64,000 nt of DNA from Zhengitettix transpicula (lineage: Eukaryota; Arthropoda; Insecta; Orthoptera; Tetrigidae). A program made the translations under genes and the position numbers. The stretch is from NCBI GenBank assembly GCA_037074705.1, contig CM073594.1, positions 58,710,509-58,774,508 of the forward strand. The letters run 5' to 3'. Shown piece by piece: positions 23,523 through 34,229 of this stretch. Below the pieces are notes generated by a model. The model saw nothing but the letters and a program-made list of their open reading frames with translations, was not told where the DNA came from and searched no databases. How positions within the stretch are numbered: position 1 is the first letter of the stretch; every line of letters starts with the position of its first letter.

Positions 23523-25988
23523 ATGACAACTCGAGAACTGACCCCGTCGTCCCCCGGTCGTCGGAGGATCCTAGTCCTGGCCGATCACCTCGGACGTCAT
23601 CTCAGCGACATGCTGACTTACGTCATCCGTCGCAAGGCCGAAGTGATGGTGATCTTCAAGCCTTACGCTCCGATGGCTGCCGTCACGCAAGACATCGAAG
23701 CACTGACACGCAGCTACTCGAGACACGACGCCGTGGTCGTCATCGCTGGGACCAACGACCTTCAGGTCAACTCGTCGGACCAGATCGTGTCCTTGGTCGA
23801 GTCGATGTTGCGACGCGTCTTGCACAGGACACGACTCATCGTCGCGACCATCCCCAAGAGATACGACTCCAGCTCTTACAAGAAGACAATCAGCCAGGCC
23901 AACAAAGGAATCAGGTTGCTGAGAAGTCGCTATCCAGCCTTGAAGATCCTGGAACTCGAAGACATGGGGAGAGCTTACCACTGTTCTCGAGGCTTCAGCC
24001 TCAACACTAAAGGTAAGCTGAAGCTGTGCGTGAAACTTAGCGAACTGGTGGCCGTCACTCCGAAGACAAAATTTCTGAATGCACCTTTCGACAGAATTGC
24101 AATGTTTCTGGACCCGTTTGAGCCCGCTGATGACGAATCCTATTTGCAACCCCTCGTAAGCAAACAAGAAAACTGTGAAATTTTTCCAGTAAATAGAGTA
24201 GTTATCGAATCTGAAATAAGGTTTATGACCACTGAGGACCGTGAAGATAAGTCGGGAGAAGACTTACGTGGAATTCTTGGCTCGGTAATAGGAGAAATAA
24301 TTTTAAGCCAGGAACCTGACACTCAGGATTGTAAATCTCCTATCGTCCTCAGTGTAGTGAATAACAAGCTGAATAAGAATATAGCAGATGTCTCTGTAAT
24401 CAAGAAACAAAGAATTACAGTATCAAACGCCGAGAGAATAAAGTGTACGCCTAGCTTAATAGTAAACGAGTCTCCCAAAGATTACTTACAAGCTACGACT
24501 CAGACAAACGTACACTCAGATGACGACAGAATTCTTCAACTGGTGTTCACAATCAGAGACAGCGACTTGGCTTTCAACGTAACTAAGACTCCGGCCGTGA
24601 TCGACGTTGTGTTAGACCTCAAGAGTATTCTTAAATTTTGTAACGAAAGAAATATGGACTGTACTTTAGTTTACTCGGATATTTGTATGAATTATGACAG
24701 AGAACACAGCGAGATTTGTATATCACCGAAAATCTCTGTCACTTTATTCAGTTCCGATTACGGCTGCGGTGATCATTTGCGTTTCGATCTGCAGCCGACC
24801 TCAAACTTCTTGAGAACCGATATCCATGGTTTAGAATCGGGTGACCATAATAACTTATACAGTTCAGAAATAAGCTTAAATTTGGTTAAGGGTAATAAAT
24901 CACTTACAGACGAAGAAGACCCCGATTTCTTTGATCTGTCAATAATGAATTGGAATGAGTTGTTGGACATTAGTGACGACGATTCCATCTCCTCTACGAG
25001 TAACGACGAGGATAGCATTTTGATTTCCCACGATGGGCAAAGACTGGACTTACACAGTCTTCTGAAGGCTAGTAGTAAATATCATGCCAGGTCTCATACA
25101 GATTGGAACGAATTATTCAAGAATGACTCTGGAAAGTCGAATAACCTGCTGCCACCAAGTCTTCAAACTGCAGACGTGTCTGACTGCAGGTCTTATGTTC
25201 CAGAAACCAATACAATTTTCTCACCTCCGAAACGTAAAAAAAAGTACAATCATTCAAACGCAGAAGTTAGCTACCAGTGTAAAACTAAAATAAGAAATTG
25301 TCGAGTTGAAAGCGGCAGGAAACGTAATGATCGGTCATCAGGCCACCATAGCCTAACCTCAAACTTAATCTCGCTCTGTACGAGACTCTTAAAGTGTCAC
25401 TACTGGGCCAACAGCCTCAACAAGAAATTTGGTAGCGTATCCGAGGAACGTAATTTGAATTATAAGAACCACAGAAATAAGAATTCTTCGATATTTGACG
25501 AGGTCAGAAAATTTAGAAAAATTGAGGGAGAATTTTTACGGACCCGTCAAATAGCGAAAAAGTACGATTTCACATTGGTGAAGGAAACGTTCTGTAACTG
25601 CAGCTTCGGTAACCTGTGGGGCAAGCATTCGTTAACTGGACCGACTTACCTACGAGAGGTACGGAGCAACCAGTATTCGCAGAGACTGATCGACAACACC
25701 CTCTGGGAAATGATGCGAAGCATCAGCAGATCTTCCAAACACTACTTGAGTAGCGTCGACAGGGGGTTTCTACCGAACGTGACGAAGGTGGCGAGCAGAG
25801 AAAACGGAAGCAATTGGTATGGACCGGACAAGCGTTTCCTCGAAGCTGACGGTCGGTCACGGGTCATAGATCACAAGGAAGTCACTACAACCGCCAGAAA
25901 TTCTCGTACAAGAAATTATATTGTCCGCACTGTCAGGAAGCTACTTTCTAAACTCATCCATTTACCGGGAAACATCGATTCCGAATAA
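23523..25988 (+). CDS. SGNH-hydrolase-like protein, catalytic residues substituted
   Basis: A single open frame of 821 codons. The start is secure because an in-frame TAA (23520-23522) touches the ATG. Residues 13-175 look like an SGNH fold: block I reads VLADHLGRH (20-24 ADHLG, where family members usually have GDS/ADS), block III reads IAGTNDLQ (G76, N78), then IPKRYD (110-115) and RGFSLNTKGK (156-165), where active relatives usually have His at the position of Ser159. The Ser nucleophile and His positions are both replaced, so hydrolase activity is unlikely. Residues 180-821 are unrecognised: an acidic Ser/Asp run (about 482-498), WNELL (477-481) and WNELF (528-532), KRKKK (570-574, possible nuclear signal) and a basic C-terminus. 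No signal peptide or membrane segment is seen. The first ~550 nt are GC-rich and the rest AT-rich. Such domains occur in non-LTR retrotransposon ORF1 proteins, but no reverse transcriptase, poly(A) tail or target duplication adjoins it, so an orphan or co-opted host gene is possible. Confidence 0.8.
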   Translation: MTTRELTPSSPGRRRILVLADHLGRHLSDMLTYVIRRKAEVMVIFKPYAPMAAVTQDIEALTRSYSRHDAVVVIAGTNDLQVNSSDQIVSLVESMLRRVLHRTRLIVATIPKRYDSSSYKKTISQANKGIRLLRSRYPALKILELEDMGRAYHCSRGFSLNTKGKLKLCVKLSELVAVTPKTKFLNAPFDRIAMFLDPFEPADDESYLQPLVSKQENCEIFPVNRVVIESEIRFMTTEDREDKSGEDLRGILGSVIGEIILSQEPDTQDCKSPIVLSVVNNKLNKNIADVSVIKKQRITVSNAERIKCTPSLIVNESPKDYLQATTQTNVHSDDDRILQLVFTIRDSDLAFNVTKTPAVIDVVLDLKSILKFCNERNMDCTLVYSDICMNYDREHSEICISPKISVTLFSSDYGCGDHLRFDLQPTSNFLRTDIHGLESGDHNNLYSSEISLNLVKGNKSLTDEEDPDFFDLSIMNWNELLDISDDDSISSTSNDEDSILISHDGQRLDLHSLLKASSKYHARSHTDWNELFKNDSGKSNNLLPPSLQTADVSDCRSYVPETNTIFSPPKRKKKYNHSNAEVSYQCKTKIRNCRVESGRKRNDRSSGHHSLTSNLISLCTRLLKCHYWANSLNKKFGSVSEERNLNYKNHRNKNSSIFDEVRKFRKIEGEFLRTRQIAKKYDFTLVKETFCNCSFGNLWGKHSLTGPTYLREVRSNQYSQRLIDNTLWEMMRSISRSSKHYLSSVDRGFLPNVTKVASRENGSNWYGPDKRFLEADGRSRVIDHKEVTTTARNSRTRNYIVRTVRKLLSKLIHLPGNIDSE

Positions 25989-26103
25989 TCTTTCAAAGTG
26001 TTTGACAACTTGTAACTGATCTCAACACACGCCATAGTATATGGAGATTTAACTTAATGTCACCATCCCCAATCACTATTTTTTTTCTCAAACGTGAAGA
26101 GAA

Positions 26104-26109
26104 AATAAA
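26104..26109 (+). terminator. Possible poly(A) signal of the SGNH-like gene
   Basis: AATAAA 115 bp after the stop codon at 25986-25988. A second AATAAA lies at 26369-26374. In AT-rich DNA such hexamers are frequent, so usage is uncertain. Confidence 0.3.
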
Positions 26110-28869
26110 TATTAAAAGAGAACTATATCTAGTTGTTAAGGTACATAACAGCGGACAAGATTCTCAAATGACGCATCGGCTTAAAAACAAACACATCTTC
26201 TCATTTTTTGTTTATGTTGTCTGAATAGTGATTTTTCTTTTTGGCCTGCGTCATTCTGTGGTCTGCTACTGATTAATATACACTTCTTTATTTCTGAAAT
26301 GTTTACAATGTTTTATAAAGTGTATTTTGTACGAATATGTACCTCAATATGAAACGTCATTTCAGTGAAATAAATGTCAATTAAATGAATTTACGGATAT
26401 TTATTTCTAGTTATTTTCAATTTATCAACCGTTATTTTTGTTAAAATAACAGAATTTCTGTCTATAACACTTTGTAATGTGGGTTAATAAAATACATTGC
26501 AACTTATAAAAAAACAAGTGAGTTCTATGACGTCATCAGTGACGCACATTGCTAGTGTGCACTTTTTGACCTTTTTTTATTAAATTTTTAATGTAATAAA
26601 TCAGTCACGTACTGAGATAACATACGAAGGTAATTTTTATTTTATTTTCAACAAGTTACGAATTTTAAAAACTGGGAAAACTTTGTGGATTACCAAATTT
26701 AACAAAAATATGAATGAAACTTGCAAAGAGTGATTTTGTAATTAAAATATTGTAAAAATCCAGTAGCTTATAGAATACAAGTTACAGGTCAGAAATAATG
26801 TAATAAGTACAATGATTATTTTTTAAAAAATATTAATACAACGTCTCCTCTTTAGGACTTCATCATAAATAAGTAGTAAAATAAGCGACAAAAATTCCTT
26901 TCTAAACTAATTAGTGTTTTATTTAATTAGGGCCTCTTTTGTCTATTTATTTGTCTAATTATTTTACTTTAAAAACAGACCTTTTGTATTTTATAATTTA
27001 AAATGTATATTACTATTTCGTGTGGCCTTAATTAAGTTTAAATCACGGAATGATATGCCAATATGATAATTAAATGACATAAATATAGATTCTATACCTA
27101 CATTATTTTAAAGTGAAAATAAGTAGGAGTGATATTTTATGGATTGCTCCCGTGAAGATCGAAAGTGGCCAGAAATTTCAATGAGTGATAATGAGGCAGG
27201 TTCATGAAAAGCCATAAAAATTATTTATATATATTTTTCTGTTCCACTGATCAATATTTTCCGTTTATTTAAATTTATATCAACTTAAGTTCATTTATAC
27301 GTGTGTTGAAATTAATATCAGTACGTTTGACCGAAACATAGCTTTACAGTTTGAGTTTCAAATTTATAAATTACGGTAGATAATCTGTAATAAATTCGAA
27401 AGATTTATAAAAATCTTGAAGCTGGGTCGATTAACTGTCAGGGAAGACTGAAGGACTATACTGATAATAAAAGTCTAGATTATGATGGAACATAAATATG
27501 GAAATAATGGAGGTGAATATACTTAGATAATTGGGTTAATAATGGTTTAAAATAATAAAATTAATAAATTTAAAAGTATAATTATAAGTTGTATGTTTGA
27601 TATTTGAGTTTCATTTGGCATGATTATGCATCCGTGGCTAATTAATGTGGTTGAAAAAACTTAATTAAATGTTTTGACAAAAGTAAAAAGCTCTTTTAGT
27701 CGGGTGACTTTTAAAAAAATTATTGGTGGGTGTTAAGTAAATGATAAATAATAACAATTTTAACGTCGTATTTCGTCCCCTGTTGACTTTAATTTGCACC
27801 AGAAGTTGTAAATGCTTGTTTGGGATGATAAATTTGGTCTTTTTTTAGTTATATTCAAGAATTAGTACATGATTATGCAGTATGTAATGTTTCAATAGTT
27901 AAAAAACTGGCGTTGAGTCATGCTCATTTCAAAAAGGACTTAATTTAATGTTTCTACACTGTCTGAAGTTTCTGTTGTGCGCATTTATTTCCACATACCA
28001 AGTCGGATAGGTCAAATGTCACATCTTGCTGCGAGGATTTTATCTGACTTTAGTGTATATGTGTATACATGTATATTAAAAAACGAACCTTCTGTCTGGC
28101 GACATGAATACAACAGACAGAACTTGTTCTAGGATTCGTGTTGACGTTACGTGTAACTCTTATTCCCTCTCTTTTATGATCCTGAATTTTTGTTTTCCTG
28201 TGAAAAGGAAATACGTTGATGACATTTCCAATGAAAACTACATACAAAACATTTTAAGTAATCAGTGTAAATTTTAACGTAAAACTTCGTTGAATTTCAG
28301 AATTTTTCATAGATTCTTGTAGGTTTAATGTACTAAATTTGTGCAGAAATTGTACATTCGCGACAAAAGTTATTATTATTTCATTTTTAACACTGATTTA
28401 GTTATTTTATAAATCTTTAAAAAGATTCTCATTATCGGAAATTTTTTAACGTAGTTATAGTACGGGAACCTTTCAGAAGGAACTTAGTAATCAAATCAAT
28501 GAAGATCATTTTAGATCGTTAAAGCGATTGGGTTGATACTTAAACAAATACAGAATAGATTTGTTTATTAATTTAATAACTTTTCCAGATGCAAGATCAC
28601 AAAATGGTAATTTATTCTGGGGCGACGCTACCCAAGCTCCCCCAAATGGCTTCCACGTGGAGGGAAAAAGATGAAGAGAAATTCCCAAGTGGGCGTTGGC
28701 GTCTACTTTCGTAATCCTTCCAGGTACAGCGTTGGAATGAGGCACTGGACGCACACTGGAAAAGAGAACTACATTAAGAAAGCCGATAAACCTTGATTTT
28801 ACGATCGACTTACCGTAAACTCGTCATTTTAATTTGGGAAGAAGATCCTGACCCAGTCGGTTCCTTTTA
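26110..28869. other. AT-rich spacer downstream of the SGNH-like gene
   Basis: No gene. A perfect TGACGTCA palindrome is at 26528-26535, followed by a second GTGACGCA. Positions 28500-28790 are slightly GC-richer with an 82-codon minus-strand frame that has no recognisable domain. Confidence 0.45.
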
Positions 28870-29634
28870 TCTATATAATAAAAAAGGATGTATATTTGTA
28901 TGTATGTATGTATGTATGTATGTATGTATTTACGTTCTTTATACAAATTTTATCGCGTGGACAGAATGCAACAAAAATTGGTACACATATTCTGCCAAAA
29001 TCGAGAACCGGTACTGTGGGGGTGACAAACCCATAGCATAAAGGTGGAAAGAATTATAATTTTAAAAAGTGATCATTAAGTGATAAATTACTGCGCGCCA
29101 ATATATCATGACGTCACGCGACAGAGAGAGACGTTACTACGCGACGAACAAAGGAAATAGTTCGATTTTTCCGTAATGAAATGAAGCAGAAATATTTTCA
29201 TTGAATAAAAGTATAATTCTATCCAGTAATACTCCATCGAGTGATAGTAAAAAACAATATATGAAATACTTTACAATCGTTGCGGAAAATGTTAGTTAAT
29301 TTAGTGAGTGCAATATGGCCACCATTTCTTTACATGTGGAATGTAGCTAACAATTTCATAAATTCAGTCTTTCGTAATGTCTGAAGACTGCAATGTTCAA
29401 GGAGTATATTTATGTATTGGTAAAGAAATTCGGAGGTATGTTTGTTGAGATTGATGCAATAAAATTCAATGTATTTTATAGATGTCCAATTAAAGCACTA
29501 TTGGTCGAAATTGTGTACGGAACTAGGAATAGTTAGATTTAGGTTGTGTCTTCTTGACTAAAGATTAATATAGAATTAAATTCTTTTTCGGGTTTATATA
29601 AATAAGACACGGGCAACGCCGGGCACTCAGCTAG
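28870..29634 (+). mobile_element. Non-autonomous Helitron, copy 2 (best preserved)
   Basis: Begins TCTATATAATAAAAAAGG and ends GGGCAACGCCGGGCACTCAG then CTAG, flanked by A and T. Just inside the 5' end is a (TATG)n tract of about eight units (28898-28928). It shares all body blocks with copies 1, 3, 5 and 6, including TGACGTCACGCGACAGAGAG and ACGTTACTACGCG. At 765 bp it serves as the reference copy. Confidence 0.8.
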
Positions 29635-32565
29635 TCCGCAATACAATGGGAATTTTCCTCAACCAAATATTTCCTGGGTTTGATTTGGTTGGAAGTATAA
29701 TTAAAACAAACAGTAAAGAACAAAAACTATAAAATTAATACAAAATTATGTTTTCAATATTTTGATTTTCTTGGTCCTGTAAATACAAAGTTTCGCTAAG
29801 TTAAATTATCTTTATATACGTAAATCAAATCGAATATACTGACAAAATTATTGACTGAGCTTCATATCGTGAATATTGGTTTTTTAATTTTTTACCCCTA
29901 TTCATGGTTACAAAGATGTGCATTTCTACAAACAAATGCAAATTTATATCATCCGTCAATGGCATCTACGGAAACGGTCAGAACCGCACACATCCTCAGA
30001 CTTCACGTCATGAACGTGTAACGCCGTCGTGTGGCGGATTACTCCGATTTTATTGCCAGAATGAAAATATATTTATGTTAATTATATATAAAAAATTTAA
30101 ACTACGACACTTTCATGACGAAAAAGTATTATGGAATGTAAATAATTAGCCAATAAACAGATAAAATTTGATACGACGTTTCTACAAACCTTGTTGCATT
30201 CCTCAGGTGCTTGGAAAAACCTGGGAGATGTATACAAAGACTTGTATGTATCACCTATAAGCGTTTTAAAACATAATTTTATAAATAATTTCTAAAATTT
30301 CATATGTTTCAAATTTTAATTTCCCCGATATTAATTCCAATTATTATAAAATATTTTCTGGATAATTTATTTCTTAACGTTTATAATTCGTATTTTTATT
30401 TTTAATTATTGAGTGTACGTATTCACGAAAGAGAAAATATATAGATATCAGAAATATTTTCTACTTATTTCTACAACTTTTCAAAATTATTTCATGTCAA
30501 ATTTCTGTTGTTTACAGAAATTTATTACGGTGTAAGGTTGTCCTTTGTTTTTCTATTTAAAATCTAAAAGTTCTCCATAAATTATCATTTGAAATTTGTG
30601 TATAGTATTCAATACGCTGTTACGTTTTGACTGACAATTAACTTTGTTAAAATTACTTTTATCAAACATTTGTAATTTATTACGTAAAATTTTCAAATAA
30701 TTTTTCTTCTCTCGTAATGACGTGTGTTTGCTGTTCATAGATAAAAATATTTAGAGTCTTCAATTAACTTTTACAATAAATATTTAAAAAAAATTAATCT
30801 GAGAAGGGACAAAGATATATCTTAATTTTTGAGTGTGAGAAATTTTTAAACTGTCTTCCTTTTTCAAATTATACGATTTTATTTTGTTACTTGCTAAATA
30901 CATATGCCAAATTTTGTGTTTAAAGTTTTAATACTTATATATGTATTAATAAGTATATATAAGTATATATGTATCATATTATTATTAAGTGTCGGTTTTC
31001 AATGAGTTACATTTAATAGATAAAGTTTAAAAGTTAAACATAAATGATACGCTTTTAATATTTGTATATATCTATATATATTGTTGGTTATAAAAACGAT
31101 AGCTCTGTGTAATTCGTCGGAGCACGCAGGTTTACGTGTCGAGCTCTAATGCGTCTTCCCTTCCCAAGCTAGACGTTTTCCTGGAAACAGAGACAAGGGG
31201 AAGAGAAGTAGGAAGAAGAAGAAAAAAGTGTCCTCAATCTTGGCGAATGGCGATGCGGCTTGTACGAAGGGACCGAGGGAGAGAGAGAGAAAAAAAGTTG
31301 CTCTCTTGTTGCTAATGACGTTCTGATTGATGCTGTAATCTCTCTAGGGGACAAGAAAAGTTCCCGGCTCCATTCGTCCACCTTCAATCAGGTGACGATA
31401 CTGATAAAAGCCACAGAGACAAAGAAACGGTCACTGCACACGTCCATTCCACATTGGAAGAAATCAACTGTAGAAACGTAGAAATTATATTGGTAATAGA
31501 CAACTTTTCCCACTCTTCATGACAAATGCGTAACTTAGGGGAAAAAATATATTGGCGTTTTAGACGTCCGATTTGGAGATTAAAACCGGGACCAGTGAGT
31601 AGTTTTTATAACGCTTTACAAACTTTTTTTGTTCTCTCAGTGTCATTGTGACTGTATTTAACGTCTACTAAATTCTTACACTTCTTCACTTCCCCTCCCA
31701 GAATTCATCTACTTTACCGGATTTTTACAAATTACAACACAGTAAATTATACATATTTTTTTTTAAAAATAAATTAACCACCTTCATAATATTTTAAATG
31801 ACATTCATCACGATTTCCACTACCCATTGAGGTTAAAAAATACATTTCAGAATTACCTTATTGTTTATTATAAGTTAATAACAAGTAGAGTAATCAAATT
31901 TAGCTCTGAAAACTTTGGTGTTTTTAAGACGAATTGGTTGTAAAATAAAAAATAATTTTTTTAAAAAAAATAAAAAATAAAATAAGACTGATATTAGACT
32001 CAATTAAACCAATAACAAGTCCTCAAAACTTGTCAGAATTACCATAATAGGCACAAAAATATATTTAATGATTACTTTTTTAAAATTAAAATATTTTTAT
32101 ATATGTGATTTCTGCAGAATGTTTTTTTAAAACTATATAAATAATTATGGCAATATTGATAAAGCTCCAATTTTTTAAAATTAATTACTTTAAAAAGTTA
32201 TTTGTTTTCTTATTTTAATAGTGACTGATATAATATATAATAAATAAATAATTAGTTCAGCAAAATAATTCAACCCTCAAATAAGAAAGTTTATGTATTA
32301 ATTGTTGCTTTACTCAGGTGTAGAAATAAAATTATGAAGTGCTTTCAAAAAACTTCGGCAATTTAAACGAAATAAATGGTTTTTTTTATGTTTAAGTATC
32401 TCAAACTAATTTTATCACTACACCTGAGGAAAGTGACAACGATACAGGAACGTCGTGAGCTTTTCGTGAAGGTACATCTCACTTTTGTCTATATTCGGCT
32501 ATTTTATTATTTGGGTTGTTAATGTCAAAAAGATAACGACACAATATATATTTTAAAAATAGAAA
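29635..32565. other. Intergenic spacer with dispersed motif copies
   Basis: No gene. Copies of the dispersed motif lie at 30174-30207 (-) and 32421-32459 (+). Positions 31090-31480 form a GC-richer patch containing a GAGAGAGAGA tract near 31278 and two short opposing frames without recognisable domains. Confidence 0.45.
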
Positions 32566-32612
32566 AATCTCGACCGGGCATCGAACACAGAGTTTCGAAG
32601 GATCTATTAGGT
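32566..32612 (-). mobile_element. SINE tRNA-head relic (B box), minus strand
   Basis: On the minus strand the sequence reads GTTCGATGCCCGGTCGAGA, a good RNA polymerase III B box, followed by T-rich DNA. The A box is not clear. It faces the plus-strand relic at 32707. Confidence 0.4.
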
Positions 32613-32706
32613 CACGATGAATGTGATTTAGTAACTTGTATGTTGATCCTGTGTTCAGATCTATGAAAAGGATAGAGGATACTGGTAACGTCACTGACGA
32701 GAAGTC

Positions 32707-32790
32707 GACCAGAATAGTTCAGTTGGTAAGAGCACCGCGTACCGAGTTAAGTTCCTGGGTTAGATTTCCGGATCGGTCAAAATTTTTCTA
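32707..32790 (+). mobile_element. tRNA-like SINE head, plus strand
   Basis: The sequence GACCAGAATAGTTCAGTTGG then TAAGAGCACCGCG resembles the acceptor and D arm of a tRNA. GGGTTAGATTTCCGG follows at tRNA spacing, and ATCGGTC partly pairs with GACCAGA (5 of 7). The stems are too imperfect for a functional tRNA, so this is a tRNA-derived SINE head or tRNA pseudogene. The rest, to about 32800, is AT-rich. Confidence 0.5.
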
Positions 32791-32799
32791 TCCTATTAT

Positions 32800-33480
32800 C
32801 TTAATTTAATTTATTTTTAAAATTCTAGTATAGTATACGTCCATAGATTTTTGAGGTTAACAATAAAATAATAATATATACAGTTCAGAGTTATGTTTTA
32901 ATAAATCAAAAAATCCATATTCGCAATCGTTTTTGCTTGCTTCAGATATCCTTTAGAACTGAGATGTTTGAAATAATTTATTCTAATGTGGAATTAAAAT
33001 AAATTACAAAAATATCAAGAAAGGATATACTTTTTAAATATAATTTATTACGTGTGAATATTTGACAATTTGTAATTGAATCCTCGATGGAAGTGTTACG
33101 ATTTTGGGTTTATTTCGATAAAAATATTTTCCACTGCTATAAAGTAGATATTTTTATGGAGGCTAGAAGTGAAAATGTGAGAACTGAGGCGAAGTGTGGT
33201 AAAAGGCAGAAATGACTGATCACTAGGTTGAAAAATGATGAAATGAACTTTAAACCAGACAACGTCCCTCTGGGAGTAATTATTTTTGTTGTTAAGAATA
33301 GTAAATATTTTTTCTACATTTACTGGTGCGGTAGTCGATTAAATGTGTGTTCTGATAATTTTAATTTAAACACGCGTGACGCCTTTGTTCTATTTAGTGT
33401 CTACTACAGTTGTCCTTTGTATTTTAATTTGATCATTTACGTCTTACGTAACAGTTGTAATCAGGCTTGAATTAAAAGAG
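32800..33480. other. AT-rich spacer
   Basis: An 80-codon frame at 33228-33470 has the residue bias of AT-rich DNA and no recognisable domain. Nothing else was seen. Confidence 0.5.
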
Positions 33481-33900
33481 AGTCTTCTCCGTTTCCGCAC
33501 GTTTTCTTATTGTCGACCCTGTTTTTCCGACGCGTACAGTGAGCTTCCGCACCCGGCGGAGGAAGCGTCTATCGCGTAATTTCACCATGAAATTCAATTA
33601 GGCAATGAGGCGGAGGATTGGAATTTTTGACCCCCGAGGTAATTGTCACGCACGGGCGCGTGCTGGAGCGATCCAACCCCCTCCCCTCTTCATCCCTTCC
33701 TCCACACCCACCAAACCGGTGCATTTGCATGAATTACGGGGTTCCGTGTTGTATCTGTGAATCTGTCAGTTACCATTCCCTATCATTCGCACATTTGCAA
33801 GTCCTCATAAACAGAACGGCCATTGTATTAATTATCGCTTACGCTTCGATCGGGTTCAAAATTCAGGTTTCCCCACGCAGGAGGGCACGCCAAAAATACA
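33480..33900. other. Higher-complexity island with POU octamer
   Basis: GC-rich for this window (CpG-containing stretches such as GACGCGTACAG and CACCCGGCGGAGG). It includes AAATTCAATTAGGCAATGAG and a perfect octamer ATTTGCAT (33723-33730) followed by GAATTA, a POU/homeodomain-like composite. A 131-codon frame crosses it but looks like chance. Candidate enhancer or conserved noncoding element, untested. Confidence 0.35.
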
Positions 33901-34229
33901 ACTGTTACCGTTTCATGGTATACAGTTTATTTTCGGAGAATATCTTTACCTCCGGAAACCTTTCATATTTATACTGTACAGTGACAAATTATGTAGAATA
34001 TTATTTTTGTTAACTCTTACTATTATTGTTTATTTCATATACGGAAATATTCCGGAATTGAAAATCATAATTTAAAAATTATTAATAAGTTATTTTAATA
34101 TTATAATAAAGTAGTTCTTACAATCCCAATCGAATCCACGTCAGCGTAAATAGAACCAACTTCCTAATCTCGCTACAGCTGAGTTAGCCGAATATTTGCC
34201 TTCCTCTACTTTTTTTGTTTTAATTTTTA

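Noticed and set aside
23571..24167. 198-codon minus-strand frame opposite the SGNH-like gene
   Set aside because: It is the antisense shadow of the GC-rich part of the + strand frame, where stop codons are rare in reverse. It has no recognised motif.
26528..26535. TGACGTCA as part of the SGNH-like gene's regulation
   Set aside because: It lies 540 bp downstream of the stop codon, and isolated 8-mers of this kind recur in the Helitrons. There is no support for a link.
32707..32790. Functional tRNA gene
   Set aside because: A and B boxes are recognisable, but the acceptor stem pairs only in part and no clean anticodon arm forms. It is treated as a SINE head or tRNA pseudogene.
33618..34013. 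131-codon plus-strand frame
   Set aside because: It spans the octamer-containing island and then runs into AT-rich DNA. It has no domain, no signal of selection, and a composition explained by the island.
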